This document shows positions 63,390-64,000 of a stretch of 64,000 nt of DNA, one piece after another; the first letter of the stretch is position 1, and each line of letters starts with the position of its first letter. Origin of the DNA: Ignavibacteriales bacterium (lineage in GTDB: Bacteria > Bacteroidota > Ignavibacteria > UBA10030 > UBA8401); contig JAPLFO010000149.1 of assembly GCA_026390635.1 (NCBI GenBank), positions 1 to 64,000 of the forward strand, written 5' to 3'. Under the pieces are notes generated by a model, which saw only the letters and a program-made list of their open reading frames with translations, was not told the DNA's origin and ran no database searches. Made by a program: the position numbers and the translations under genes.

Positions 63390-63473
63390 TTGAGCTCCTT
63401 GGTATGTGTGCGATTATTTTTGCGACTGCTTCTGTATCCGTTTCCGATAGAGATGATATTCAAACAGTTTTGA

Positions 63474-63791
63474 CTACGAAATTTGGGTTCCTGCAGAATG
63501 TGTTTTCCAGAACCGGTAGAAGAGGGCAAGACTGCGCGCGCTGAGCACAACGACAGCCGGAATACCGAGCCAATGAGTCGACCATGATTGTTGAACATTG
63601 CCATGCAAGAAGAACGTAATCGCGTGGCCGATGTTGCAGCCTGGACAGAAATTGAGACCGAGAGATTTCAGCGGACAGAGTGAGAAATGGCGGTCTGCAT
63701 TGGGATCCGCGATTGCGAGAGCCGCCAGGGCCGTCACCCAGAAAGCTGCTTCCCATGGAAAACGAAGCATTTTTTGCACTCCGGACTTCAT
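63474..63791 (-). CDS. DUF2752-family membrane protein
   Basis: The 105-residue protein has a hydrophobic N-terminal helix (A-A-F-W-V-T-A-L-A-A-L-A). Then comes F-S-L-C-P-L-K-S-L-G-L-N-F-C-P-G-C-N-I-G-H-A, whose C-P-G-C is the DUF2752 hallmark, and a second membrane segment follows. The in-frame start at 63824 is possible; 63791 gives a sensible N-terminus. Redox or metal-binding by the cysteine pair is conceivable but unproven. It probably forms a pair with the TM2 gene downstream. Confidence 0.82.
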   Translation of the reverse strand: MKSGVQKMLRFPWEAAFWVTALAALAIADPNADRHFSLCPLKSLGLNFCPGCNIGHAITFFLHGNVQQSWSTHWLGIPAVVVLSARSLALFYRFWKTHSAGTQIS

Positions 63792-63904
63792 TTCATTCAA
63801 ACCACGCTCTTGGAAAAAGCTCACTTACCAACCGCCGACAGAAGTATTAATGTACGCAAATACTTCTTCTTGTTCCCAACCGTGTGCTTGCTTCGCCGCA
63901 ACAG

Positions 63905-63939
63905 AAAGCCCTGCTGACGACCGCGTCTGCAGGGCTCTT
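63905..63939 (-). terminator. Intrinsic terminator after the edge gene
   Basis: AAAGCCCTGC pairs with GCAGGGCTCTTT around a 14-base loop. On the minus strand it lies some 20 bases past the stop at 63959 and has a short U run (TTTCTGTT). Confidence 0.65.
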
Positions 63940-63958
63940 TGTCATCGTGCCGGAAGCA

Positions 63959-64000
63959 TTAGTCCATAATCTTCCGGAGGAATGCCGGACGATCAGTGTC
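63959..64000 (-). CDS. C-terminal fragment of a gene continuing beyond the window
   Basis: The last 13 codons on the minus strand read D-T-D-R-P-A-F-L-R-K-I-M-D and stop (TAA) at 63961-63959. A terminator follows directly, as expected after a gene end. Too little is visible to name a family, and the frame could still be coincidental. Confidence 0.4.
   Translation of the reverse strand, partial: DTDRPAFLRKIMD

Overview
The window looks like chromosomal DNA from a free-living, Gram-negative member of the Bacteroidota/Ignavibacteria (Chlorobi-side) group. Three observations point there. Nine intact secreted proteins end in a type IX secretion (T9SS) sorting domain built around 'NYPNPFNP'. There is a TonB-dependent receptor/DUF4249 lipoprotein pair and a RemB/Wzi-like outer-membrane protein. 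The two clearest promoters (clpC and tRNA-Asn) are of the TTGACA-17-TATATT type rather than the -33/-7 type of Bacteroidia. No rRNA, CRISPR array, prophage or complete insertion sequence was seen.

Layout. 1-6.1 kb: a minus-strand envelope operon (LD-carboxypeptidase, GT-C-like membrane glycosyltransferase, N-acyl-D-amino-acid deacylase cut by the window edge), a divergent YfhO-like membrane protein and an adenosine-specific kinase. 6.4-14.2 kb: DUF4249 lipoprotein, TonB receptor, ClpC, RemB-like protein. 14.4-15.1 kb: tRNA-Asn followed by a frameshifted GIY-YIG endonuclease gene and a mosaic of tRNA-like fragments and hairpins. Relatives of this mosaic recur at 19.05, 26.9 and, more degenerate, 29.4 kb. 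15-26.5 kb: five T9SS cargo proteins (FG-GAP/HYR protein, two tandem DUF1566 proteins, two secreted proteins of unclear function). 27-31 kb: an AbiE-type type IV toxin-antitoxin pair behind two four-half-site operators, then an ECF sigma factor with a membrane partner. 31-40 kb: DUF1846 protein, an alpha/beta-hydrolase with an in-frame stop, a serine hydrolase and a CotH protein, both T9SS cargo. 40-45.8 kb: TPR/zinc-cluster protein, NtrC-type regulator, histidine kinase and a broken PhnD-like binding protein. 45.8-58.7 kb: two CYTH-like genes, a broken DASS transporter, a phosphate-selective porin, lamin-tail-domain (LTD) proteins, an SdiA-regulated-type propeller, an ECF sigma/small membrane protein/CnrX-Spy-like module and a second CotH protein. 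58.8-64 kb: DUF4175 and DUF4159 genes, TM2 and DUF2752 proteins.

How it fits together: much of the window encodes surface and secreted proteins delivered by T9SS and sensed by ECF or two-component regulators. The 45.8-58.7 kb stretch may centre on phosphate or polyphosphate handling plus surface protein phosphorylation (CYTH, DASS, porin O/P, CotH); this is inference. Several genes carry small deletions, frameshifts or stops (GIY-YIG, hydrolase, PhnD, DASS, an orphan sorting domain). They are either decaying genes or local assembly errors, and read mapping is needed to tell which.
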